From NCBI GenBank assembly GCA_963921825.1, contig OY997588.1, forward strand, positions 11,918,001-11,982,000: DNA of 64,000 bases. The letters run 5' to 3'. Origin of the DNA: Erodium maritimum (lineage: Eukaryota; Streptophyta; Magnoliopsida; Geraniales; Geraniaceae). The notes beneath the pieces were generated by a model that did not search any database, had not been told where the DNA came from, and saw nothing but the letters and a program-made list of their open reading frames with translations. Positions 35,451 through 46,724 of this stretch are shown here, piece after piece. A program made the position numbers and the translations under genes. How positions within the stretch are numbered: the stretch's first letter is position 1; each line of letters begins with the position of its first letter.

Positions 35451-36200
35451 AGTGTATAGATAAATGAGTTCCCTTCGATTGGATATTTTACGGGCGAAAA
35501 TCAAAGTTTGAATCAGGGAGTTATGCATGTCGCAAGATCAGTCAGCCTAGAAGATTCTTTAGTTCAATTTTGCTCCATTTTTAACCCTCTTTTTTATCAA
35601 AGAACCTACAAAACACAATGAGAGACAAAATACGAGTAACGAGAGAATAGTGGAGCGAATTAAACAACCCCGAGACTAAAAAGCTCAAGAATGTGGGCTA
35701 AAAACATCCAGAATCGATACATTTTATATCCACGTAAAAGCTCTATAACATTACTGACATCACACGTAGATCAAAGAAGAGATGACGCAATTAGTACACA
35801 AAAACGATGCCAGTACACACTTGCAAATAACCCAATTATTGGTGATTCAAAGCCCAGTGGTCAATGATATTTTCTTACATCTTTAGAAGTAACCATAGAT
35901 TAGTAATCTTGTGAATATTTACAGGAAAACAATATTTTCTAAACAAAAACATCATATTTCCAAAACAAATGCATTTTTTTGGCCATCGTTATTATTCTTT
36001 TGTCAACAAAACATGAAATTATAAAATCCTCTCCATCCAAATTAGAAAAAGAAGATCCCTCAGCAAAAATTACATATCAGAGCAATGCATTATTTGGAGC
36101 AGCCTCAAAACCAGACCAAAATTAGGCAGAACAGCAAGAACTTACAAGACAAACATTCCTCCTACTCCCAACAACGAGAGAAGAGCCCCTTTTGACTATC
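35451..36200. other. AT-rich intergenic, no gene seen
   Basis: No recognised gene, RNA or bounded repeat. Confidence 0.5.
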
Positions 36201-36717
36201 GTTATTATAAGGATTATTTTCATCTCACTATCCTGACTATTTTTTGTGGCACCTCATTACCTTAAAATGCATTTTTTTTTCACTTTCATACCCGCCGTCA
36301 ATTTTCCATCCATTTTTTGATGAAACACTTAAAAAGTCCATAATACCCTTCACTAACAAACAAATTTTCAAAAAGCATACCATTGGTTTTCAAAATTTCT
36401 ATAAAAAAATCAGTTTTAATGTCACAAAAATGCATTCTAGGGTAGTGAGGTGCCACAAAAATAGTTATAGTTAGGGTATGAAAGTGAAAAAAAGCATTTT
36501 AGGGTAGTGATGTGCCACAAAAAATAGTTAGGGTAGTGAGATGAAAAAAACCACATAATTAGGGTAGTGAGGTGCCACAAAAAATAATTATAGTTAGGGT
36601 ATGAAAGTGAAAAAAGACATTCTAGGATAGTAAGGTGCCACAAAAAATAATTAGAATAGTGAAATGAAAAAATCCACATACTTAGGGTAGTGAGATGAAA
36701 ATAGCCTTTTATTATAA
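36201..36717. mobile_element. TIR element with internal tandem repeats (517 bp)
   Basis: The ends are inverted repeats of about 32 bp that share ATTTTCATCTCACTA. Inside, from about 36436 to 36680, two ~122-bp units repeat in tandem. Each is built of two ~61-bp half-units beginning AGGGTAGTGAGGTGCCAC. The half-units contain the same GTAGTGAGATGAAAA motif as the right terminal repeat, so the tandem array seems to be made of end sequence. No coding function. Confidence 0.65.
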
Positions 36718-36977
36718 ATGTGCTCTACAAATTAAACATAAGTCAAAATATCCAGAACTTGTTGCACGGCACCAACAATAAACTAAAAACCAATGAGCAT
36801 TCAAGATCACAAATATTGTTCAAATCCTTGACAGATCCCCCAATTACACACATACATACATACATATATTATATTATATCTCGAATCGGTAGAAGAGCAG
36901 AGATGAGTAAGTGTTATTGATCACAGACAATAGAGTAGAGCTAATTAAGTATATATGTGAAGGATTAATTGAGGAGT

Positions 36978-38575
36978 TTAGAGGTCTTGTTTTGGAGCAT
37001 CTGCATCAACAGGAAGCCCATTCTCCACCCACGCAAGATAGCCTCCTCCCATGTTCTGAACATGCTTGAATCCCTGTCATTTTCACAATCATACACACTT
37101 TTACCTTGCAAATACTTCCCTTTTACCAATTCAATGTTTAACTACTAAGTTTTCATGTTCCACTCTTGGGTACTAAACTGTAGAGCATCCACAACCATCT
37201 TACCGGCAGCCGGCGAGATGGTTTGAAATATGTTTTTTTAATCATCTCACCAGCTCACCGCCAGCGAGCTCTGCAGTGGGCTGGCGGGGAGGCGCCGGCG
37301 AGATGTAAGAAAATCATTGGACAAAGAGAATTTTATTGGACAAAAATCATTTTTGAGGATAACCCATCTCTTCTCGCCAGCGAGATCTGTCGGCGAGATC
37401 GCCAACGTGTCTCTATCTCTTCGGCGCCCTTCTCGCCTGCTCCTCGTCAGCTCCCCGCCTCCTCCTCGCCGGCGACTTCTCCTCGTCAGCGTCATCTCGC
37501 CTACGACTGTGGTTGCTCTATTAAACTCAAGTAATAAACGTCCAAACCTACTACGTGTAGCACCCATTTGATTTTCATTAAAATCGAGTTGTTGCACCTA
37601 AGCCTTTTACTTTTTAGGCAGCTGTTTGTTTCAATGACAAAGCAGTCGAAAACTGGACCAACAGTTAAAAGCAGATGTAACTATATATCAATTATTAATT
37701 ACCATATATAAAGGACTTGAAGAAGAAAAGTTAGGTAAGCTTACATGTTTGAGAAGATCAGAAGTTGCATACACAGATCTGACTCCACTCTGACAACCCT
37801 GTAATTCACAAATCAAGACATATAACCATCCGTTTTAAATTGTACAACTTTCAAATTGATGACATACTTTTAGTACCTCAAATTTTTTCAACATTCAATA
37901 ACAGTTCATACGTTTTGGTAACATACATTTAATATTTTTATAAATTAGTCACAGATTGTTTAATACCCTTTATGTATTGATAACAAAATATTTAATACCT
38001 CTTATAAATTGGTCACAGATCATCAAAATGACGTAAACTTGATCAAATTTTTGTCCAAAACGTTACCAATACATCAAGGTACTAAAGAAGTGTTACCAAT
38101 ACATAAGGAATACCAAAGATAATTAACTCTTTTTAAAAATGAATAAATGAGTGACAATGAAGTTAATAAGTAATTACCACAATCAGATGAAGATCTTTGG
38201 TGCAAGCTGCTGAGATCTGAGTAAGGAATTGAGGATTTTTAACCCTGCCTGAGGAATAAATAATAATAATACATATTTAATTCAGTAATAGAATAGGATA
38301 TAGGAAAAGAAACTTAATTAAGGAATCTAAAAGAGAGAGACAGGTTGAGCTTGAGCCTGACCTTGTGGTGTATTGAACATGTAAGGAATGTTGAGGAGTT
38401 TATCAACATGAACATGGCCTTGCTTGAACTCTTCCTCTGTCCTCACGTCTACGTACCAATGCCCCAACTTTATGAGCTTTTTGGTGGCATGAACATCAAT
38501 GGTCACAACTTCTTCAGCTGCGGCACAGCTACAAAACACCAACAAGAGAAGAAACAACCCACGAATCATTATCAT
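36978..38575 (-). CDS. Rhodanese-like domain protein, STR16/17/18 type
   Basis: Single-domain sulfurtransferase (rhodanese) of the small plant STR16/17/18 class; it moves sulfane sulfur through an active-site cysteine. Exons: 38575-38362, 38248-38178, 37798-37745, 37073-36978; 435 nt, 144 aa, GT-AG introns. Motifs: DVRTEEEFKQGHV, LNIPYMFNTPQG, active-site loop CQSGVRS (Cys97 to Arg102), and the C-terminal GGGYLAWVENGLPV. The N-terminus has a strong hydrophobic run (GLFLLLLVFCSCAAAEE), as in a cleavable signal peptide, suggesting entry to the secretory pathway; this is closest in layout to STR17. Introns 2 and 3 each contain a MITE. A second in-frame ATG at 38569 is also possible. Confidence 0.9.
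37183..37518. mobile_element. MITE in intron 3 of the rhodanese gene
   Basis: The ends are GAGCATCCACAACC at the left and GAGCAACCACAGTC as the reverse complement of the right end, flanked by TA on both sides. The interior is rich in GCCAGCGAGA-type repeats and resembles the Harbinger-type MITE at 12024-12314. Its minus and plus frames are by-products. Confidence 0.6.
37850..38125. mobile_element. MITE-like repeat in intron 2 of the rhodanese gene
   Basis: Homologous to the element split by the LINE at 21135-23827. Both have AAATTGGTCACAGATCAT-type sequence, GTCC..ACGTTACCAATA and a right end ending in ATAATTAAC. The left end is unclear. Confidence 0.55.
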
Positions 38576-38611
38576 ATCGATCGACTACTAGTAATTACAT
38601 ATGTCATGCTA

Positions 38612-38628
38612 TAATATATATATATTAT
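38612..38628 (-). promoter_or_regulatory. TATA-like tract of rhodanese gene
   Basis: An alternating TA tract on the minus strand 37-53 bases before the ATG. It is the only TATA-like sequence close upstream, but its short distance from the ATG makes the call weak. Confidence 0.25.
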
Positions 38629-38639
38629 GTGAAATTACA

Positions 38640-39714
38640 GAAAAGTCACCTCTGGTTGTTGGTGTCCATCTGATCTGGGGGCTGCCGGAGAAACCAGGGG
38701 AAGATGTTGTATATTGTGGGCTGAGCCTGAGAATGAGGAATTGGTTGGTTTATGATGGACCGAACAAGTCGTTTTCAGTGGGAACTAAGACTAGTGGTTT
38801 TAAGACTAGGACTCCATAACAACCTTAACCAACTATACAACAACACTCTTTTTTGCATGCCAAAAATCAAGTGCCAACTACCAAATCATGTATGGTTGGA
38901 ACTATGGGTAAATTCAAATGTCCCACCTCAGCCCATAGCCTCTGCTGTGCTGTGGGTTCACTATATATTATAATTTATAATTAATTATTGATTGGTGAAC
39001 CGGGACTATATTTATGTTTTTGGTACATTTCACTTTCAAATCAAACCTACCAAATTAGATCAAAAATCATCTCTCTCGTCACTTTTCATATGACTTTCAT
39101 TTTCTTTTCTAAAATTCCTAAATATCCCTTCATCTTCGCTCATCACAAATTAAACCACCCTCCTCCACCTTAAAAGCATGTCCGGAAGAGAAAAAAAATT
39201 GCTCAACGCAACAGGGAGGTGTGTAGTCGCAACATCGGTGCAATAGGAGGAGAGACGGAACAACATACGACACAATAACTTGTCAACTGTTGCTTCAAGC
39301 TCTTGAGTCGGTTGTGGCCCAATGAGAACTCGCAGCCACATGGTCACCTTGCTCCACCAGTGCGCGGTTCCTGCGTGGCTGCAACGACTAACCAAAGCAT
39401 TAATAAGCAACTGTCGCGTAGCAGCAATGACTACTTCTTCCCAAACCCCTAAAAATTTAAATTTTGATACTTGTAAATTAAACCCCTCTCAAAATAACTA
39501 TTCACACCACTTCTTCTCTCATATTTCTCCCAACATACTTCTTCTTCCATTAATGTATTGGCTGGTTCGGGACGATTGGGGGAGCAAACAACATAACAGA
39601 TTAAAGAGGTGATTAACCGATAGATCGAAAACGTTATTGAGGATAGGTTAACTGCGCTTCAACCACAATCAGGGATTATCATAAATAGAGGGCAGGATGA
39701 AGGGCATGAACGTT
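38640..39714. other. Intergenic, no gene seen
   Basis: No recognisable gene. The stretch near 39200-39430 is GC-richer and may be old transposon sequence. Confidence 0.4.
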
Positions 39715-40300
39715 TGATAGTCGACTACTTCGTTTGGAAGCTGGTGTACGGCGAGCAAATTTTTTGGTATCGATTCCGAATGTAAAAGGATATTTCCCCG
39801 CCACATTATGCATGGATTAAGTGAAAGGGTCTCGTACTTCCGTCAACGACCCGATGGGTTAGTTGGTTTCTCTCTCCATCAAAAATGTACTACAACTCTT
39901 CGTCTATTATGTTACAGGTCTCCAACTTACACCGTTGACGAGTACGTGCACATGTGTGTCACCACGACTTTGGAGTGTGTGTAGAGGTTTTGCAAGGTCA
40001 TCATCAATGTGTTTGGGACCAAATATTTACACCTTTTGAATGAAGATGACATGAGGCCTATTTAGAAGCCAATGAAGCATATGGCTTCCCGGGGATATTG
40101 GATAGCCTCGACTACATGCATTGGGAATGGAAAAACTGTCCGGGTAGCGCGGACGGGAACAAACCATGAAAACGTCCCAACAATCATGTAAGAAGTCGTT
40201 GAAAGTCAAGACATGTGGATATGACATACATTTTTCGGTGTCGCAGGATCAAATAATGACATCAACGTGCTCAATCAGCCAATTTGGAGATAGAAATATG
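39715..40300 (+). pseudogene. PIF/Harbinger (HARBI1-like) transposase pseudogene
   Basis: Across several frames the plus strand reads as plant HARBI1/ALP1-like nuclease. Pieces in order: WKLVYGEQIFWYRFRM; VSYFRQRPDG then GFSLHQKCTTTLR; PTYTVDEY; TLECV stop RFCKVIINVFG; YLHLLNEDDMRPI; EAYGFPGILDS then LDYMHWEWKNCPG (first catalytic Asp region, about 40073-40140); FFGVAGSNNDINVLNQ (second Asp region, about 40215-40280). At least three stops and two frameshifts interrupt it. The C-terminal third with the last acidic residue is not recognisable. No TIRs were found. Confidence 0.85.
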
Positions 40301-40842
40301 CTAGGATGTGTTTTCCTGATTCTCTTGTGTGATTCAAGCCGACCGAACGATTAGGAGATTTTCCATGATTGTTGTGTGCACTATGTAGATTGATGTTTGG
40401 AGCGATCCATGATTCGATCTAGTGTGAGACGAGATTGCACTTATATAGAATTTACTTATAGATTTGTATTACCAGAATATCGTGATTCGATGTTCTATGT
40501 AGTTCTACATGATTATCGAAACCATATTGATCGGTGGTGTTCGATTTTCAAGAAGTGAACTAGGTGTAGCTAAGTAGATTTGTCCATAGTTTAGAGTTTG
40601 TTGATGTCTCCTTTCTTCGTTGTTTTTCGTTTTTGTGGTTGAGTCTCTGTGAAAGTTATTTGGGATAGCTTTTTTTGGCGGTCCTCTCCCTTTTTCCCAT
40701 CTTGAGGTAAAAATATTTTAGTAAAATCATCATCTATCAAAAATTTTTATTATAAAATAAGTAATTAAATAAGACAAATAAAGGGTCATAGAGGGTTCGG
40801 CCAACCCAATAATAAATATATATATATAGAGAGAGAGAGAGA
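40301..40842. other. Harbinger flank and GA/TA microsatellite
   Basis: Likely decayed 3' part of the Harbinger element, followed by a short TA then GA tract (40817-40843). Confidence 0.35.
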
Positions 40843-41072
40843 GGGACTATCGAGTACAAACCTTGTTTCGGGTCAGAACGTAGAACCAATCTGGACTATT
40901 GATTGTCCAAATCGGATGGCCACCGAAATTCAGGGGGGTGGGGGTGATTGATTACGAAATCAATTACAAGATATGTATTAATTAAAAAGATATGCATTAA
41001 AGTTTGATATTCAAGGGCCCAGATTGATAGTTCTACGTTCTGACGAATATATAAAGTTTGTACATGATAGTG

Positions 41073-41140
<68 letters not shown>

Positions 41141-41630
41141 TATCAGGTACAAACCCCCCTTATTGTGCAAACTACGAACCCATGAGAGCCACAGGATCCC
41201 CCCAAAGTGATGTCAGCAGAGCGCACCAGATGTTGACACGTGGACAATATATATATAAAACACCGCACCTTATTGTGCAAACTACGAACTCACCAGGCAC
41301 TGACACGTGGCGCATAGAGTGCTAATAGTTTGGGCGCACAGTGCTAATAGTCCCAAACTATTAGCACCGTGTTGCGCAAACTATCAGCACTAAACGTGCC
41401 ACGTGTCAGCACCTGGTGAGTTCGTAGTTTGCATAATAAGGGTGGTTTTTACTGGATAACTACCCTATATATATATATATATCTTTTTAATTAATACATA
41501 TCTTGTAATTGATTTCGTAATCAATCACCCCCACCCCCCTGAATTTCGGTGGCCATCCGATTTGGGTAATCAATAGTCCAGATTGGTTCTACGTTATGAC
41601 CCAAAAATAGGTTTGTACTCGATAGTCCCC
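40843..41630. repeat. Nested inverted-repeat element with (TA)n core
   Basis: The outer arms (about 40843-40991 and 41481-41629) are inverted copies of ~148 bp beginning GGGACTATCGAGTACAAACC. Inside lie a degenerate extra end copy (about 41020-41072), a (TA) microsatellite of about 58 bp (41079-41136) and an inner inverted repeat (about 41145-41460, arms with CTTATTGTGCAAACTACGAA and its inverse). The inner part also has smaller inverted copies of CAAACTATTAGCAC. It looks like one or two foldback/MITE elements inserted into each other. Confidence 0.75.
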
Positions 41631-41639
41631 CTATATATA

Positions 41640-42555
41640 TATATTTGTGATGTTTATTTATCAAATATAATTAAAAGAAAATCCCTAACGCTTTTTAATT
41701 AGTATACATTGCCTAATAGTAACGAGGGATCTCTCCATGCGGCGGTTAGGATTTCATCTTCTTTATTGTCGCATGACTGCTTGGTACCTGCATCTCTTTC
41801 TTGTTCCATATTCTTGCTCAATGGATCGGTGTTTGATCCTTGTGGTTTTGCTGATCTTGTTCGGAAAAAGGATCGGTATAGGGAGGGAAGGGGGTCTGAC
41901 TCTCGATGGGTAAAGAGATCTTTACAACTCCACGACCAAGGGTGATGTATCTGGCTGTGCAGCACCATGGTAGTCCCAAAGTGCTCACCCTCTCTCAATA
42001 GGTTTCATAGCGGAATACCTCAAGCGGCGACATCGACTTTCGACGGTGAGATCGGTGGCTCATCCACCGGTCCGTTTAGTGCTCCTCCGCCCTCGTCCCG
42101 GACGTGAACCCGATCGGACTAATGGTGGTGACGAAGGTGAGGATTTTTTTTTGCGGAGCAGGTGAGGGAGACCAATTATCCTACGACGACGAGAGGTAGA
42201 GGTCTCCGATATGGGGTTCTTTTAGGGAGCCCTCGCGGGTAGGTGCAACGAACATAGGCCAGAGACCCTAAGCCACGGCAGGCACGAGCGGTAGAAAGTT
42301 GTTCGTCTCCACCGTCTGGATACATTTTTCCAACGAAGATAATAGGAGTGAGTTTGGCCTCTCTGGGGTTGATCATGCATGGAGGACATCTAGATTGGTT
42401 TGATTAGCCGTAGGTGGGGTCCTGTGGAGGACGACAACAACACGAAGGCCGGGGACGAAGTTGTGCGCAGTGGTGATGTAACCACGGAACTAGAGAGTTT
42501 TTCAAAGATCGATAGGGCATCGGGAATAACGGCGAGGCATGACACGCACCCTATC
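41640..42555. other. GC-richer transposon-like sequence
   Basis: Short frames on both strands with no recognisable domain. It probably belongs to the retroelement whose 3' region follows at 42560. Not resolved further. Confidence 0.3.
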
Positions 42556-42559
42556 CTTT

Positions 42560-43165
42560 TCCCAACGAGTAATCGGGGGGGGGGGTCGATGAGGGGTCTG
42601 CTGGTACTCCCTACCCCACCCCTCACTCCCTTATCAACCATGGGGTGGCATCGGTTCCATCAAGTATCGACGCGACATTCTTTTATTAGATTAGGAACCT
42701 ACGTTTCTACAGGCCCTCATTATCATTGGAGGGGGGACGACGTCAACTGGTTCATCTGAAGGATGCATAGTTCAATTGAGCCACCTCGGTCCTTGGTTAC
42801 AGGACTGCCCATGCCATTACTCTCGAGCTTCAACAACTGTTTCAGTGGTGTCGATCACTAATACATTATTCTCCAGGAGCACATTCCAGAGTCGATTGGT
42901 GCATATTCTGAACTTCGAGCTCGCTCGGCCCTATCCCACAGTCTTTGGCAGTTGTACCAATTGCCTTGTCCGCTATCACAACATTCCCCTATCGACATCT
43001 TTGGAGCACTTCAGTGAAAGAACACTTTTTCACTTTCATTTCAGTCCCACGATGTGTGGACTTTTTAGTTGTTTCTTTACAATTATTTCCGTTGGATTTT
43101 GTCTCTTTTGGGTGACCCGTTTTGGGTCAATTCCTATGGAGGTTTTTTTATATTAATATATTGGT
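42560..43165 (+). repeat. Dispersed retroelement 3' region, copy 1
   Basis: Homologous over about 600 bp to the minus strand of 55790-56460. Shared stretches include GGGTGGCATCGGTTCC, CAGTCCTTGGT-type sequence and a translated match RPYPTVFGSC... against RPYSTVFNRC.... Both run into a TTATATTAATATAT stretch, as in LINE 3' UTRs. No intact protein. Confidence 0.65.
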
Positions 43166-44875
43166 TACGTTTACCACTAAAAAATATAAATTTCTAATAT
43201 TTTAGAAGGCCTGGGCATATAACAAATATTAGTTGGACCAGATCAAAGGAAGCAAGACACGGTAGACACCTCCTTAAGAAAGGTTTCCTATATCTACTTG
43301 AATTTGTCTAGGGAAAATCAATTCCTACAAATACAACACTAATAGGGCCAAAAATTATAAGTATCATAGCTGCAAATTTCAGCCATTATATAGAAATAAT
43401 TGATGAGTTTTGTTCAAGGCTTCTACTACGTCAAGTTGTGGAGCAACTTTTCTCGCGTGGATACCGTTAGACACAAATACTTGGACGCCGACGACTACTC
43501 TTTTAAAGGTCTCCATCTCAAACCAGTTGATCCAAAATAACCTATATCGAGATGAGAATTACGCATAGATCGATAATGTTAAATGATACATGTTCCTCTA
43601 AGCTAAATTGAGATTAAACCAACAAAAAATATATTTTTTATTTATTTTGCGTCGTATAAACATAACACTATCATTTACCCCAAGCATAGCAATTAGCAAG
43701 TTCATCTAATTCACGAGGAAGGCCAACCACCACACACACCCTATGAATTGTTGTCACTTACAGAGGCAATTTCTGGTCCACGACTAGATTATCCAAGCTC
43801 CCTGACCACATGGCCTGAGACTCAACCCATCTGTGAACCATAATAAACTATGCTTTTTATTTAAAAACTAATAGAATTATATAAGTGAAACGACCTACGT
43901 GAACCATAAGAGCACATGCAGTTAACACAATATCATCTACTTGGTTGAGATTTGATTTGATCGTACGTGTTTCAGCACGTGTTTGAGTCTGTCTTTATAC
44001 TAGGTATGATAAGTTGACTCTGGCTGTCCGGCCGACCAGGTGGGATCATAAGCATATCCAAAGTCAACTCATATGGATGCAGACGGCACCAACAATCACA
44101 CACCTGATTTAATTTGTTCAACTGAAAATATCTACCCAAAACCAGTTGATCAGTACATGCGTTCTGTATGTCTATTCTCACTTCTCCTCCTACCTGATGG
44201 CTAGGACCGTTACGGGCTTCGAGGGCTGTAAATGGGCCTTCACGTTGAACTCGGGCCCATTCTACGTGAAGGAGCACGTGCTGATCATGATGTACAGAAG
44301 ACAAAAACCATAAGAAACGGACTTTTTTTTTTATTTCTTTGGCCCTACAACTTCCTTTAAACTCAGGCATGTTAATCACCATTAACCATTTCATCCCTTA
44401 ATTTTATTATATAATCTTTAACCTCACCTGAGCTGATCAGATTCTTGAACATAATCATCTCGTTTTGTGCTTAGCCGTCTTTAACAATCACCAAAGTAAC
44501 TTATGCTAGGGTGTTGTTGTAATTAATCTTTTTTAATGCATATCTATAATACTGTCTCAACCTTGTTACACAATCATGCAGGGCTATATCACACCCTAGC
44601 ATAAAGTGAAATATAAAACTCATAAACCCAAAGATTGGTACGCCAACAAAACTTGTTCATCAACTCTTAGGCATTAGTTAAGAAAGCCCAAACAGCGTCC
44701 TAGTAAGCATCCAGATAAATAGCTTCAAGGCACATTGCAGACCACAAAGGCTTTGCTCGACCTACCAGTCTCTACTGTCAACAAGTCCTTGTCCCCGAAC
44801 CAGACTTATTTATAAGAGGACCAACTCAATCATAAGCTCAATCTGACAGTTGAAGGTTATTACTGGAAAAATAAG
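43166..44875. other. Intergenic, no gene recognised
   Basis: A 140-codon minus frame (44394-43972) is the longest open stretch. It matches no family I know and has no promoter or splice context, so I do not call it. Confidence 0.4.
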
Positions 44876-44879
44876 TTTT

Positions 44880-45290
44880 GGTGGGCTACTACCGGAAAAG
44901 TCTTAGCCGCCCGCGGTGTTGGCCGCCGACACTTGAGCAAGGAGTTGATTTCAATCCAGCAAAGCTAGGGTTGGGGTGCTCTTGAGTTGTTGGTAGCGAT
45001 CCTTCTGTTGACGCTAATGGTGGAAATATCTGGGTGTGCTCAACCTGTTAGTTTGTACTTCACAGTGGTTATTCTGGTTTTAGACCATTGTGTTCTCGGG
45101 TTGTTTTCCTTAGTTTGCTTCTTGTTTGAAAAATTCAGGTATAGGCTTTGTTAAACACATTTATTATGTTTGTTTGTTTTCTTTGAGATTTTTGAGTGGA
45201 TGCTCTGTTCTTGTTTCTCTGATCCTCAAGGATCTTGTCCTTCTTTTTTAAAAGATTAGGTTTTTTATAATTTGTATCACTGATAAAAAA
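44880..45290 (+). mobile_element. Retroposon 3'-end fragment
   Basis: Ends with TTTTATAATTTGTATCACTGATAAAAAAAA, written here in parts: a TTTTATAA segment, then CACTGAT, then an A-run at 45282-45289. The same arrangement closes the elements at 45790-46165 (plus) and 46892-48229 (minus). No TSD found. Confidence 0.4.
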
Positions 45291-45789
45291 AATTAGTTCA
45301 AAATCTAATTATAACTATATTCTGACATTATTTACCGTCCGAAAACAACCATCCAAATGATTTTCAATTGCAAATTAGTAGAAGACATGTCAGATGTCAT
45401 TGTTTCTAGTTTCCAAGAAACAGAGGATACAAACTTCAACTTTGCTTATTCCAAAATAAATTTATTTAAAAAGACCCAAAATTTAAAACTACGTATCAAT
45501 AAGGAGACTATTACCAGCACTAGATCAAATGTAGTGCTTTCATATCTAAAACTGGTACTGGCATCAACATCCATTGATGCACAAAATGTGTGTAAAGTAT
45601 ACCATCAAGATAAGATCATCAACCCTTTTTCCTTTTCAACCAGTGTTTCCTCGTCTTTTGCTAAAGATTTGCGTCACCCTGTCACTATATATCGACGCAT
45701 TTGGACGATAAATTCATTTTTTATTTCCAAAAGGGTTTACTCATAATAAATTCATTTTTCTTCACGTTGATTTGTTCTTTAGAGCAAAA

Positions 45790-46165
45790 AAGAGCTTCCG
45801 TTGATCACACGACCAATGGACATGAAGATTAAGACCGAGAAGATGTTACTTTTTTCGGGCTTCATGTTTGTAAAATCTAGTTGTTAGGCCGTTTTAAGGT
45901 TTTGCTCCCATGTTGGGATGCTGAGATTCTTTATAAGGAATGCTCTTTCATTGTACTGGTCATCTGTTTGGTTCGAGGCTGAGATTGTTCAGTCCTCGGT
46001 GGTGTTTGGTTTGTGGCTGAACCACTTGGTTTTCTGTTGGGCCGAAAATAGTTCAGTCCTCAGAGTTTTCGGGCTCTGCCCTTTCGGTTTTGATGCCTTC
46101 CTTTTTCATTCTCTGAAAATATTGTGCTTTTATAAATTTCTTGCTGATAAAAAAAATATAAAAAA
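45790..46165 (+). mobile_element. Retroposon 3'-end fragment
   Basis: Contains two copies of a TTCAGTCCTC motif and ends TTTTATAAATTTCTTGCTGAT followed by A-runs to about 46167. Same 3'-end family as its neighbours. 5' boundary uncertain. Confidence 0.4.
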
Positions 46166-46724
46166 AACACAGGCGTGAAAGGTGTATAAATACAGATATT
46201 ATTGTAAAATAAAAACATATGAAAAGAGGTCAAAAGACAGCATATGTGAGGTGGAACCAAAGTGTATACAAATACAACTAACTAGCTTTAGCTTTTGCGT
46301 TTTCAGAGATCGAGATATGGTTCATTGAAAGTGCCTTTCCCTCGTCATCTATGGCTCATCTTTTATTTTCGACATGTCCATATGTTTTTTTTTTCTGAGT
46401 TAGCATGTGTAAGTGTTTGAAATGGGTCTGATAATACTAGGAAGAGATCCATTTAGGGCAATGAAAAATAGTATAGATTAGTCCAAATGTGGCCTCATGG
46501 TCACTAACCAGTGGATCTATCATCGGGTGGTAGAAAGGGACACTTATCGTAACACCAACTAAAATGTTTAAAATTGATTGATAGAGATCTGAGATGTTTA
46601 CAAGATATATATGGAAATACTTGTTATACATGTGGATTCATAAACCATCATTGGTGAAACTTATCGTATGGTCGAATCAGTGTTCTATCCCATTAATAAC
46701 ATGGTCGTTCAATCTCTGATTAGT

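Noticed and set aside
41079..41136. Long TA tract as an origin or regulatory site
   Set aside because: A simple microsatellite inside an inverted-repeat element.
43972..44394. 140-codon minus-strand frame
   Set aside because: No recognisable family and no supporting signals.
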